NCBI GenBank assembly: GCA_024640345.1
Contig: JAHEFD010000019.1
Location: 1-40,413 of the forward strand
Reading direction: 5' to 3'
Length of the DNA stretch: 40,413 nt
From: Woeseiaceae bacterium
Lineage (GTDB): Bacteria; Pseudomonadota; Gammaproteobacteria; Steroidobacterales; Woeseiaceae
Shown piece by piece: positions 34,079-40,413 of this stretch; within the stretch, counting starts at the first letter, position 1; the number at the start of each line of letters is the position of its first letter. The notes beneath the pieces were generated by a model that was not told the DNA's origin, ran no database searches, and saw nothing but the letters and a program-made list of their open reading frames with translations. A program made the position numbers and the translations under genes.

Positions 34079-35065
34079 TTGAAAGCCATTACCTATTCAA
34101 ACTATGGGCCACCTGATGTACTTCGGATTAAAGAGGTGGAGAAACCCGTACCGAAAGACGATGAGGTTCTAATTCGGGTGCAGGCGGTGGAGGCGACGAA
34201 ATCCGACTGCGAGATGCGCAGCTTCAAGTTTGCGGTGAAGTGGTTCTGGCTACCCTTACGGATCGCATTCGGCGTGAGAAAGCCAAGGCGACAGATCCTG
34301 GGAGGTTATTTCTCTGGAGAGGTCGAAACGTTCGGCAAAGACGTCACCGGGTTCACTAAGGGTGACCAGGTTTTTGGCGCGGCTGGCCTGAAGTTGGGTG
34401 CTTATGGTGAGTATGTCGCCTTGCCAGGAAACTACACTATCGTCCCAAAGCCCGGCAACATGACCTTTGCAGATGCCGCGGCGGTACCGCTAGGTGGGCT
34501 GAACGCGCTCCATTTCATGCGACTCGCAAAAATCCAGCCAAGAGACAAAGTATTGATCAATGGTGCCGGCGGTAGCATAGGAATGCATGCGGTGCAGATT
34601 GCCAAGTCAATGGGCGCTGAGGTCACAGCCGTTGACAGCACCATTAAGGAAGGCCTGCTAAGGCGAATCGGCGCCGATCACTTCATTGACTACACCAAAG
34701 AGAGCTTCACGGCGTCGGGCGAGAAATATAACGTCATATTCGACATGGTTGCCGGGAGTTCCTATCCAGCTAACCTTCGGGCGCTCGATACAGACGGAAT
34801 CTATTTAACAGCCAATCCCCGCCTTTCTGTCATGATTCGTTCGGTTTTTACAAGCCGGTTTAGTAACAAGACTGTCAAGTTCGCATTTGCTCAGGAGACC
34901 AGGGAGGACTTGTTGGAGCTAAAGCAAATGATCGAGGATGAAAAGATCGAGACAATCGTGGACACAGTTTACCCAATGGAGCAGGCAGCCGATGCACACA
35001 GCCGCGTCGAAACCGAGCAACGCCTCGGGGCCGTTGTAATCGCAATCGGTGATCGCGCTGACTAA
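34079..35065 (+). CDS. Medium-chain dehydrogenase/reductase, quinone-oxidoreductase-like
   Basis: A 328-residue zinc-free MDR protein. It has the N-terminal KAITYSNYGPPDVLRIKEV, GGYFSGEVETFGKDV, GDQVFGAAGLKLGAYGEYV, AAAVPLGGLNALHFM and the NADPH-binding INGAGGSIGMHAVQIAKSMG (about 160-179). The catalytic-zinc Cys/His set of alcohol dehydrogenases is absent. The start is a TTG at 34079 with GGATGAG upstream; the frame's ATG at 34031 lies in repeat-derived sequence. It is the only gene between repeat copies 1 and 2. Base composition is visibly lower in GC than the upstream core genes. Confidence 0.85.
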   Translation: MKAITYSNYGPPDVLRIKEVEKPVPKDDEVLIRVQAVEATKSDCEMRSFKFAVKWFWLPLRIAFGVRKPRRQILGGYFSGEVETFGKDVTGFTKGDQVFGAAGLKLGAYGEYVALPGNYTIVPKPGNMTFADAAAVPLGGLNALHFMRLAKIQPRDKVLINGAGGSIGMHAVQIAKSMGAEVTAVDSTIKEGLLRRIGADHFIDYTKESFTASGEKYNVIFDMVAGSSYPANLRALDTDGIYLTANPRLSVMIRSVFTSRFSNKTVKFAFAQETREDLLELKQMIEDEKIETIVDTVYPMEQAADAHSRVETEQRLGAVVIAIGDRAD

Positions 35066-35068
35066 ACC

Positions 35069-35085
35069 ATCCTGAAGATCAGGAT
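35069..35085 (+). terminator. Short hairpin after the MDR gene
   Basis: ATCCTGA-AGA-TCAGGAT is a perfect 7-base hairpin four bases after the stop codon, followed by TTCTGG. The T-tail is short, so the call is tentative. Confidence 0.35.
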
Positions 35086-35130
35086 TTCTGGATCGGTGAC
35101 ATAAACGCCCGATAGGGGCAGACGATCCGG

Positions 35131-35254
35131 ACGCCCGCTTTCGGTCTTTAGCGGCCTCTCACCATTCCAGCAGCTAAGCAGCCGCTTTCGAGGGCAAACC
35201 AGCTACTCGGTCGTCTAAGGTCCTTGGGGCTGTTTTCGGCCAATAGTTGCCATC
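35131..35254 (+). repeat. Array repeat, copy 2
   Basis: Left end CCCGCTTTCGGTCTTTAGCG, centre GCCGCTTTCGAGGGCAAACC, right end GGGGCTGTTTTCGGCCAATA. It aligns along its whole length with the copies at 36308, 37838 and 40164 and is in the same orientation. The right terminus has diverged from AAGCGGAC. Confidence 0.85.
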
Positions 35255-35270
35255 TTCTGGCGTTACGCAG

Positions 35271-35292
35271 GGGGTGGCCGTGCGGCCACCCC
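35271..35292. other. Perfect 10-bp hairpin downstream of the secreted-protein gene
   Basis: GGGGTGGCCG and CGGCCACCCC pair perfectly around TG, 23 bases beyond the stop of the minus-strand gene at 35316. There is no T-run on either strand, so it is a strong hairpin without a standard terminator tail. It is a different sequence from the array repeats and sits 17 bases from copy 2. Confidence 0.5.
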
Positions 35293-35315
35293 TTCCTTGA
35301 TGCGTTAACAAGCAA

Positions 35316-36023
35316 TCACCGTTGCATGTTGTGGTCGTTACAGCTGCTAAGGGCGTAGTTGCTCCACGCCGGACCCTCGGGGCCCGTAAATTCGAAGCTT
35401 CGAGCACCTTCGGTAAAGCCACCACTCCTCATAGCGTCGCCCCATCGCTGATCACACTGCCGCGTATATTTGCTGGTCGAGTCAGACCACCCGTCATAGT
35501 TCGTTCCATTTTGAATTGTCTTCGATTGTCCATAACTGAACGGATCGGCCCATTCACCTGACACATACACAGGACCGGGAAATGGCCATGACTCTGTCTG
35601 GCACCCGCTGATCGGGTCACACGATTCCATGTAATCATATGAGTAGCATCCAGCTCCTTGCGGATCGAGGGTTGCCTCTAGCATCACGCCATTGGGATGA
35701 GCCACTAACGCCTTTTTGTCAATTGGGCAACTCAGGTAGCGCCAACTGTTCGACCAGCTTCCGTCGCCGGGATCACTTCGATAGCGGTAGATGCTTATTG
35801 TTGCTTCAGTGAACTGATAAGAACCCTTTACATCATAGTTTTCAAACGCATAGAGATCGCGACAGATATATCCATTCGAAATGTCGTAGCAAATCCCGGC
35901 GCCCGCCGAGTTCCCATACGATCGATTTTGTTCATTGGATATCGGTGGTGCTGCCGTAGCAGAGATTGCTAACAGGGCGGCAACTATCCCTCCAATCCAG
36001 ATTCTTCGTATATGCCGATTCAT
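35316..36023 (-). CDS. Secreted cysteine-rich hypothetical protein
   Basis: A 235-residue protein with a signal peptide (RIWIGGIVAALLAISATAA, cleavage probably after AAP or ATA). The mature part has eight Cys (in ICYD, YICRD, SCPID, GAGCYS, ESCDP, SGCQT, RQCDQ, SSCND), enough for four disulfides, and is rich in Tyr, Ser, Asp and Trp. I recognise no family. The start at 36023 has a strong GGAGGA ribosome site, and the codon structure is convincing. It is the only gene between repeat copies 2 and 3 and faces the opposite way to its neighbours. Confidence 0.7.
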   Translation of the reverse strand: MNRHIRRIWIGGIVAALLAISATAAPPISNEQNRSYGNSAGAGICYDISNGYICRDLYAFENYDVKGSYQFTEATISIYRYRSDPGDGSWSNSWRYLSCPIDKKALVAHPNGVMLEATLDPQGAGCYSYDYMESCDPISGCQTESWPFPGPVYVSGEWADPFSYGQSKTIQNGTNYDGWSDSTSKYTRQCDQRWGDAMRSGGFTEGARSFEFTGPEGPAWSNYALSSCNDHNMQR

Positions 36024-36307
36024 TGCAGAGTCCTCCACATTGATTATTGGTTTGCTACTGATTACGGGTACTAGCGGAGCACTTACGCCGCAACAGCAAC
36101 TTCCATCCAACTCACAGCGGATATTTCAAGGCCGCCATGAACGGCAGCCTGGCAATCTTGGGGCCCTTCGCGGCGTTTGCAGAATGCGTCGCGGAAGAGG
36201 CGAGGACCCGTTGGCTTTGCGTCTCCAGCTTTTGCTGAATTTGCTTTTATCGTAGCGTGATGATCGAGCGGCAAGCTCGCGGGCTCAATTCTGGTAAGTA
36301 CTTATGG

Positions 36308-36434
36308 CGTCCTTCTGCTTCGGGTCAATTGCAGCCTCTCATCATTCTGGCAGCTCGGTGGCCGCTTTCGAGGGCAAACCGGACACTCATGAGTCTAACG
36401 GCCCAGGGGCTGTTTACGGCCAGAAGCGGCCATT
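36308..36434 (+). repeat. Array repeat, copy 3
   Basis: Left end CTGCTTCGGGTCAATTGCAG, centre GCCGCTTTCGAGGGCAAACC (identical to copy 2), then GTCTAACGGCCCAGGGGCTG and right end GGCCAGAAGCGGCCATTG. Same orientation as the others. Confidence 0.85.
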
Positions 36435-36608
36435 GACAATCCAGTTTCTTTACGCTTTTTGGTTCGACTCATAGTCAAATGTGAAATCACCATTAGTCGG
36501 AGTTTAACTCAGTACAGTTTGGCTGCTCCAAATAGTGACCGAGTTCGTGGCACGTCCTAGCTCGTATTGATAGCCTACTTTGCATGGAGGCAATAAGAAG
36601 GACAATCC

Positions 36609-37388
36609 TTGACGCTGAACGAATTAGCAAAACGCTTTCTGGATGCATGGAATCAGAAAGACATTAAGGCTGTTTTGAAGCTGACACATCCGCAAGCTTC
36701 CTTTTACAACGCGTTTTGGGGAGAAACCTGCTCTGGCGATGATCTGCCAAAGTTCCTCCGAGCCAACTTCGACGAAGATACGCGATGGTACAAAATGGAT
36801 GGCGAGGTTATCACCACCTTAAATGGCATGGTCGCTCGCTACATCGCATTTAGTAACGGCGACCCAGAAGGCTTGCACGCCATTTACAATGGTGCCGAGA
36901 TATTTACGATATCTGATGGCCTGATTATGACTGTTAGCGACTTTTATTGTGACCCGAACCCAGTCGACCTAATCGAGATCTCAAAGTTTGTGGAAAAGCA
37001 GCATGGTCGAGCGAACATAGTACCACTGGGCTTGAGCGCAAAGGCTTCGAACGCGATCAACCGCCGGTTAAGAGCTCTCGCCGAAGATGGCGCGGTATTT
37101 CTTGAGCCTACGTTAACGGTCACTCAGCTGGCGGATCACGTTGGTTGCTCAGTGATGCACCTTTTTTATGTGCTCGAGGAGGAAAAGCAGACGACGTTCC
37201 TTCAGTTCGTCAACGAATGTCGGGTGCGGATTGCGACTTCAGTAATCGAGACTATGCCGAGAATGGATATCAGTTTAGATCTGCTTGCGAAACAATCGGG
37301 TTTCAGGACCACCAAAGATTTTAACACCGCTTTCACTTCGACCTTTTCGATGAGCGCGGAAGAATACGTAAGAAAATTTGGTCAATGA
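36609..37388 (+). CDS. NTF2/SnoaL-like domain fused to an AraC-type DNA-binding domain
   Basis: The 259-residue protein begins with an NTF2-like domain (about 1-125: LAKRFLDAWNQKDIKAVLKL, the SnoaL start pattern, and GLHAIYNGAEIFTISDGLIM). The C-terminal 115 residues are an AraC/XylS DNA-binding domain with two helix-turn-helices (about 171-190, LTVTQLADHVGCSVMHLFYV, and 222-245, ISLDLLAKQSGFRTTKDFNT) and the closing SMSAEEYVRKFG. The NTF2 pocket could bind a small ligand and control DNA binding. The start is a TTG with AGAAGGAC upstream. The only supported gene between repeat copies 3 and 4; target genes are not evident. Confidence 0.75.
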   Translation: MTLNELAKRFLDAWNQKDIKAVLKLTHPQASFYNAFWGETCSGDDLPKFLRANFDEDTRWYKMDGEVITTLNGMVARYIAFSNGDPEGLHAIYNGAEIFTISDGLIMTVSDFYCDPNPVDLIEISKFVEKQHGRANIVPLGLSAKASNAINRRLRALAEDGAVFLEPTLTVTQLADHVGCSVMHLFYVLEEEKQTTFLQFVNECRVRIATSVIETMPRMDISLDLLAKQSGFRTTKDFNTAFTSTFSMSAEEYVRKFGQ

Positions 37389-37837
37389 CTGACAAATTGA
37401 ACGCCCATTTGATCAACCAATGATTCCGCCGATTCTTTCGGGCATGCAAGTTGGCGGCTCAAGCCGAAATCACTCGAATCGGATATATGATAACTGTTGA
37501 GCATTCAGCCCAACCCGTGGCGTTTCAAGCCTGTTCCAGCTCACTTACTAACTTTAGCCAAAAGCATGTACTCGTCAGCCAAGGCTCTTGACGTGCCGTC
37601 ATACGCCTTTCCTGGCGAATGGGCAACTATAGCTCTGAGGAGCAAGACAATACTCACATTGATTGCCAACGGGCATCGCTGAATTCAGTGTCAATAACAT
37701 TGGGGGGTGAACACAGTTTTCGATCTGACAGAATGCCGACCGGCTCCTATGGCCCGACTAAATCCCGCTCGTCCACATTTTCAAAAACAAGGCAATAAAA
37801 ATTCATTACACGCCTGATTTGCACGTGGCAATTGATC
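37389..37837. other. 450-base stretch without a supported gene
   Basis: Between the regulator gene and repeat copy 4. A 61-codon frame from a TTG at 37497 (ends LTLIANGHR) has no ribosome site and no family I know; it may be the remnant of a lost cassette gene. Nothing else is recognised. Confidence 0.35.
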
Positions 37838-37957
37838 GTCCGTTTTGGGTCATTGGCGGCCTCTCAATAATTCAGCAGCTCAGTGGCTGCTTTCGAGCGT
37901 AAAGCAGTCTCTCGGTAGTGCAACGGCCCGGTGGCTGCTAACGGCCACAAGCGGAAG
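37838..37957 (+). repeat. Array repeat, copy 4
   Basis: Left end GTCCGTTTTGGGTCATTGGC, then a stretch from 37861 to about 37897 nearly identical to copy 6 (CTCTCAATAATTCAGCAGCT, CAGTGGCTGCTTTCGAG), and right end GGCTGCTAACGGCCACAAGC. Same orientation. Confidence 0.9.
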
Positions 37958-38102
37958 TTTGCGGTCGCCGAGAATGCCTTGTACTAGCCAGAATGCGGCA
38001 GTCGTTTGTCCGATACAAGTTGAAACAAATTGTTACTGCGGCGACACCATTCGGTCTGCGATGGCCAGCAAAATTAGGTTATATCAAACCAGAGGTAAAC
38101 GT

Positions 38103-38798
38103 ATGTCCACTCTTCAAAAGATACTCGCACCTGCCGTTTTGGTCGCACTGTGCGCGCCAACGGCTGCGGCGGCACAGGATCTCGGCTTCACCTACCTCGA
38201 GGGTGGCTTCATCGCCGGCTTCGTCAACGACGTGGAGGAGTCCGGGGCGTTCACGGACAACGGCGTGTTCGAGCTCGAGACCGATTCCGGCGGCGGCGGC
38301 TTCATTGGCGGCGCATGGCAGTTCTGGGAGAACATGCACCTGTTCGGTGAGTATTCGTCGGCCAGTCAGGACCTCGAGATCAGCGACGGCATCGACACCG
38401 ACGAGGGTGATTTCGACGTGGTGCGCTGGCGGATCGGTGTCGGCTATGCCTACCCGTTCTCGCCCACAGCGAGCTTTTACGGCCGCCTCAGCTTTGACAA
38501 TGCCGAATTCAAGGATGTGCGGGTCGCCGGTTTCGATCTCGACGCCGACATCGACGACGACGGTATTGGCGGCGAGGTCGGCATGATCTGGGCGGCGACG
38601 CAAGTACTCCACCTGCAGGGCCACGTGCGCTACACATCGGTCGGCGAGGTCGTTACCGAAGGCTCCGACACCTTCGACTCCGACACGCTGATCGGCCTGA
38701 ACGGCCGCTGGTACTTCCGGCCTAACTTCGCATTCATCACTGGCTACGAGTTCGGCAAGATCACCACCTGGAACCTGGGAGTGCGGTTCACGTTCTGA
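38103..38798 (+). CDS. Outer-membrane beta-barrel protein (OmpA/OmpX-like)
   Basis: A 231-residue protein with a signal peptide (KILAPAVLVALCAPTAAAAQ) and alternating beta-strand pattern throughout: FTYLEGGFIAGFV, NMHLFGEYSSASQDLEI, VRWRIGVGYAYPFS, SFYGRLSFDNAEF, LHLQGHVRYTSVGEVV, TLIGLNGRWYFRPN, and a final strand TWNLGVRFTF ending in Phe, the assembly signal for outer-membrane proteins. About eight strands are expected. The ATG at 38103 has AGAGG upstream. The gene is clearly GC-richer than its neighbours, which suggests a different source. It lies between repeat copies 4 and 5. Confidence 0.82.
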   Translation: MSTLQKILAPAVLVALCAPTAAAAQDLGFTYLEGGFIAGFVNDVEESGAFTDNGVFELETDSGGGGFIGGAWQFWENMHLFGEYSSASQDLEISDGIDTDEGDFDVVRWRIGVGYAYPFSPTASFYGRLSFDNAEFKDVRVAGFDLDADIDDDGIGGEVGMIWAATQVLHLQGHVRYTSVGEVVTEGSDTFDSDTLIGLNGRWYFRPNFAFITGYEFGKITTWNLGVRFTF

Positions 38799-38896
38799 GT
38801 TCTTCGATTCCGCTGCCTCGCCCACTTGAGCGGCAGTGGCCTCGAAGCCCCTGCGACTTACCTCGGCCCGGAATTTAGTGCGAGTCAGTCGCGCGT

Positions 38897-38970
38897 TGTC
38901 CGCTTTGGGTCATTAGCAGCCTCTGATCATTCCAGCAGTTCAGCGGCTGCTAACGGCCAAAAGCGGACAT
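38897..38970 (+). repeat. Array repeat, copy 5 (short form, near-perfect hairpin)
   Basis: This 74-base form lacks the central 45-50 bases of the long copies. Its arms at 38898-38921 and 38945-38968 pair at 21 of 24 positions around a 23-base loop, with terminal GTCCGCTTT/AAAGCGGAC-like ends. It shows that the outer arms are the conserved part of the element. Confidence 0.9.
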
Positions 38971-38988
38971 CGATGTTGGTAGCAGTTT

Positions 38989-39408
38989 TCAGGTACTGGC
39001 GGACCAGTATTGGTCCTCCAGCTTTCGGTACTGATTCAGCCCTCGAATCTGCATTACTGCGAAGAAAAGCACAGCGACGGCAACAACATCAACCAAAATC
39101 AAGGCTGTTGGAGTAATCGTTCGATAATAAAGAATGGTAATAGCGACACTTGTGACGACCCACGCGATGTCGCCACTGATGATGCTTGTTATTTCCCAGG
39201 TACGGATGTTCTTTGTTCGTACGATGTTGGTGAGGTGGAGTGCGAAGACGGCAAGGAAACCGGCAATGACATAAATAGGAATGGCGCTGCCTAGAGCGAA
39301 CTGGGCTGCCAGCCAGCCGCCACCGATGAACATCAAAAGGGCTGAAGAGCCTGAAAATATGGCGTTTAGGGTCAATGCTCGAAGCAACAGGTTGTTATCG
39401 GTGATCAT
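38989..39408 (-). CDS. Four-helix membrane protein, unknown function
   Basis: A 139-residue protein with four predicted transmembrane segments (around LNAIFSGSSALLMFIGGGWL, IPIYVIAGFLAVFALHL, SGDIAWVVTSVAITILYY and LILVDVVAVAVLFFAVMQI). I recognise no catalytic motif; the size and layout are like DoxX/YphA-type or other small integral proteins. It is divergent from the HxlR gene across a 66-base region with a shared operator-like palindrome, so it is a likely target of that regulator. Its stop lies 19 bases from repeat copy 5. Confidence 0.7.
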   Translation of the reverse strand: MITDNNLLLRALTLNAIFSGSSALLMFIGGGWLAAQFALGSAIPIYVIAGFLAVFALHLTNIVRTKNIRTWEITSIISGDIAWVVTSVAITILYYRTITPTALILVDVVAVAVLFFAVMQIRGLNQYRKLEDQYWSAST

Positions 39409-39434
39409 CGTATTCTCAGTTTAAAAAGGTATAG

Positions 39435-39458
39435 TACTTTAAAAACATATAGTATAAT
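39435..39458 (+). promoter_or_regulatory. Operator-like palindrome and -10 in the HxlR divergent promoter region
   Basis: TACTTTA and TATAGTA (39435-39441 and 39448-39454) form an inverted repeat, six of seven positions matching, with a 6-base spacer; a second TATAGTA lies at 39430-39436. A perfect TATAAT at 39453-39458 overlaps its right arm. TACT...AGTA dyads are known for the DUF24/HxlR regulators YodB and HypR of Bacillus, so this fits autoregulation and control of the divergent membrane protein gene. Confidence 0.55.
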
Positions 39459-39474
39459 GATAGGCTGGTCAAGT

Positions 39475-40104
39475 ATGGCGAAACGCAGCTACAAACAGAA
39501 TTGTGCCTTGGCCCAGGCAAGCGACGTGATCGGTGATCGCTGGTCCCTCCTGCTCGTTCGCGACCTACTGGTCAGCCCCAGGCGTTTCGGTGAGTTGCAG
39601 CAATCTCTTCGTGGAATAGGAACCAATCTTCTTTCCTCACGATTGCGTGAGTTGGAGGCCGCCGGGATCATTGAGCGCCTGGATGGTGGGGAATTTCGAC
39701 ATCATTACGGGCTTACTGAGGCCGGCAAGGCCTTAGAGGTGGCCGTGCTCTCCCTGGTCCGCTGGGGCCTTGCCTATGGCCCCGAAAATCAGAAGGGCTA
39801 TCACCACCAGAACGACTGGGACCTACTAGCATTGAAAGCGCTATTTCAGGCAAAGCGAGCCGGTGATTTGTCGGTCTGCGTGCAGTTCAAGACAGATGAT
39901 TTTGCCGGATGGATGGCTATTGAAAATCAACGCGTCAGGATGGGGCTCGGTGAAGCTGACTCGGCCGACGTGATTGTCGATGGCACAATCAAGGATGTAT
40001 TTGATGGGCCGCCATCAAATCGGCTTTGTTCATCTGGATCGAAAGAAAAATTGCAGCGGTTTATGTCTGCCTTCGTCCTGCCGGCACAAGCAGAAAGGGT
40101 GTGA
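39475..40104 (+). CDS. HxlR-family transcriptional regulator with C-terminal SCP2-like domain
   Basis: A 209-residue protein. Residues 1-100 are a DUF24/HxlR winged helix: CALAQASDVIGDRWSLLLVR, SPRRFGELQQSLRGIGTNLL, SSRLRELEAAGIIERL and HYGLTEAGKAL. Cys10 sits at the N-terminal position used for redox sensing in YodB/HypR-type members. The rest (LSVCVQFKTDDFAGWMAIEN, ADVIVDGTIKDVFDG) resembles the sterol-carrier (SCP2)-like domain found in some HxlR proteins and could bind a lipophilic ligand. I start at the ATG at 39475. It is divergent from the small membrane protein gene and lies between repeat copies 5 and 6. Confidence 0.85.
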   Translation: MAKRSYKQNCALAQASDVIGDRWSLLLVRDLLVSPRRFGELQQSLRGIGTNLLSSRLRELEAAGIIERLDGGEFRHHYGLTEAGKALEVAVLSLVRWGLAYGPENQKGYHHQNDWDLLALKALFQAKRAGDLSVCVQFKTDDFAGWMAIENQRVRMGLGEADSADVIVDGTIKDVFDGPPSNRLCSSGSKEKLQRFMSAFVLPAQAERV

Positions 40105-40163
40105 CATTCAATTTCGTCGCGCGCATCTATCTAAAATCGTACGACGGCTTTCATTAAGTCAAC

Positions 40164-40283
40164 GTCCGCTTTGGGTCATTAGCGGCCTCTCAATAATTCA
40201 GCAGCTCAGTGGCTGCTTTCGAGAGTAAACCAGCCCCTCAGGTGTCTGACAGCCCTGGGGCTGCTACCGGCCAGAAGCAGACG
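40164..40283 (+). repeat. Array repeat, copy 6
   Basis: Left end GTCCGCTTTGGGTCATTAGC, identical to copy 5 over 20 bases, followed by the same CTCTCAATAATTCAGCAGCT as copy 4, and right end GGGGCTGCTACCGGCCAGAA then GCAGAC. Outer arms form an imperfect hairpin. Same orientation as all other copies. Confidence 0.9.
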
Positions 40284-40363
40284 CTCGTGAGCGGCAAGAA
40301 TGGGGCAGGACTTGCGGCTGACGTACACTACGATTCACGCTAACGCAGGTTGAGAAAATAGCA

Positions 40364-40413
40364 ATGAGCCAATTCGAATACATAATGGTCATGGTATCGT
40401 TGATTCTAGCGCT
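40364..40413 (+). CDS. Start of a probable membrane protein gene (runs off the window)
   Basis: An ATG at 40364, with GAGAA upstream, opens a frame to the window end: MSQFEYIMVMVSLILA. The hydrophobic start suggests a membrane protein. It begins 80 bases after repeat copy 6, as expected for the next unit of the array. Too short to name. Confidence 0.5.
   Translation, partial: MSQFEYIMVMVSLILA

Noticed and set aside
38079-38825. Minus-strand open frame opposite the outer-membrane barrel gene
   Set aside because: The plus-strand product has a signal peptide, beta pattern and terminal Phe; the antisense frame is an acidic shadow produced by high GC.
38897-38970. MITE with target-site duplication
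   Set aside because: Terminal inverted repeats are present, but the bases flanking copies 5 and 6 show no direct duplication, and no matching transposase ends are in the window.
33961-40283. Integron attC sites / chromosomal integron array
   Set aside because: The repeats are palindromic and same-facing, but the ends lack the RYYYAAC / GTTRRRY cores. A single match (GTTAGAC on the bottom strand inside copy 3) is not conserved in the other copies. Gene orientations are mixed and no integrase is in the window. I keep the cassette idea open without calling it an integron.
33961-40283. CRISPR array
   Set aside because: Repeat units are too long and intervals of over 1 kb contain genes; there are no short regular spacers or cas genes.

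Overview
The window looks like chromosomal DNA of a free-living, aerobic gammaproteobacterium of moderate GC (roughly 55-60% by eye). The reasons are a tRNA-Tyr / tRNA-Gly / tRNA-Thr / EF-Tu operon in the order known from E. coli, a cmoA-cmoB pair (mostly gammaproteobacterial), CCA-encoded tRNAs, a TonB-dependent receptor, an E. coli-like OxyR and an E. coli-like GabD. A marine lineage of the Woeseiales/Chromatiales kind would fit, but this is only an impression; the sequence does not fix the taxon.

Region 1 (1-3.9 kb, core): the start of tuf, three tRNAs and a stringent-type promoter on the minus strand; a VanY/DacY-like D,D-carboxypeptidase; then cmoA-cmoB (wobble uridine modification) and a GbsR/MarR regulator with a palindrome over its own promoter. 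Region 2 (4-9.6 kb): a small membrane protein overlapping a cupin lipoprotein, an orphan terminator that implies an unrecognised transcript, a flavin split-barrel protein, a ChrR-like cupin and a TonB-dependent receptor. Region 3 (9.6-16 kb, damage and oxidative stress): Ogt, an Ada-AlkA fusion, GabD, a peroxiredoxin-glutaredoxin hybrid, Dps and a divergent OxyR, then a perfect CRP-like palindrome and a small membrane protein.

Region 4 (16-32.5 kb, scavenging/catabolism): a secreted sortilin-like propeller protein, a Tat-exported P1-family peptidase, a peptide-type ABC importer whose binding protein is fused to one permease, an M20 hydrolase, a LeuB-type dehydrogenase, a short-chain dehydrogenase and an aldehyde dehydrogenase. 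The seven genes from ALDH to the ATPase are overlapping or nearly so, and all on the minus strand. A two-subunit glutaconate-type CoA-transferase is divergent from them. Together they look like uptake of an amide- or peptide-like compound, hydrolysis, oxidation to an acid and CoA activation; the substrate cannot be read from the sequence.

Region 5 (33.9-40.4 kb, accessory): six copies of one quasi-palindromic intergenic repeat (about 75-127 bp, all in the same orientation, starts spaced 1.06-1.53 kb) separate units of one or two unrelated genes: an MDR oxidoreductase, a Cys-rich secreted protein, an NTF2-AraC hybrid regulator, an outer-membrane barrel, a membrane protein/HxlR pair and the start of a further gene. 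The layout resembles a cassette array, but the repeats lack integron attC core motifs and no recombinase or transposase lies in the window. This is the most unusual structure here.
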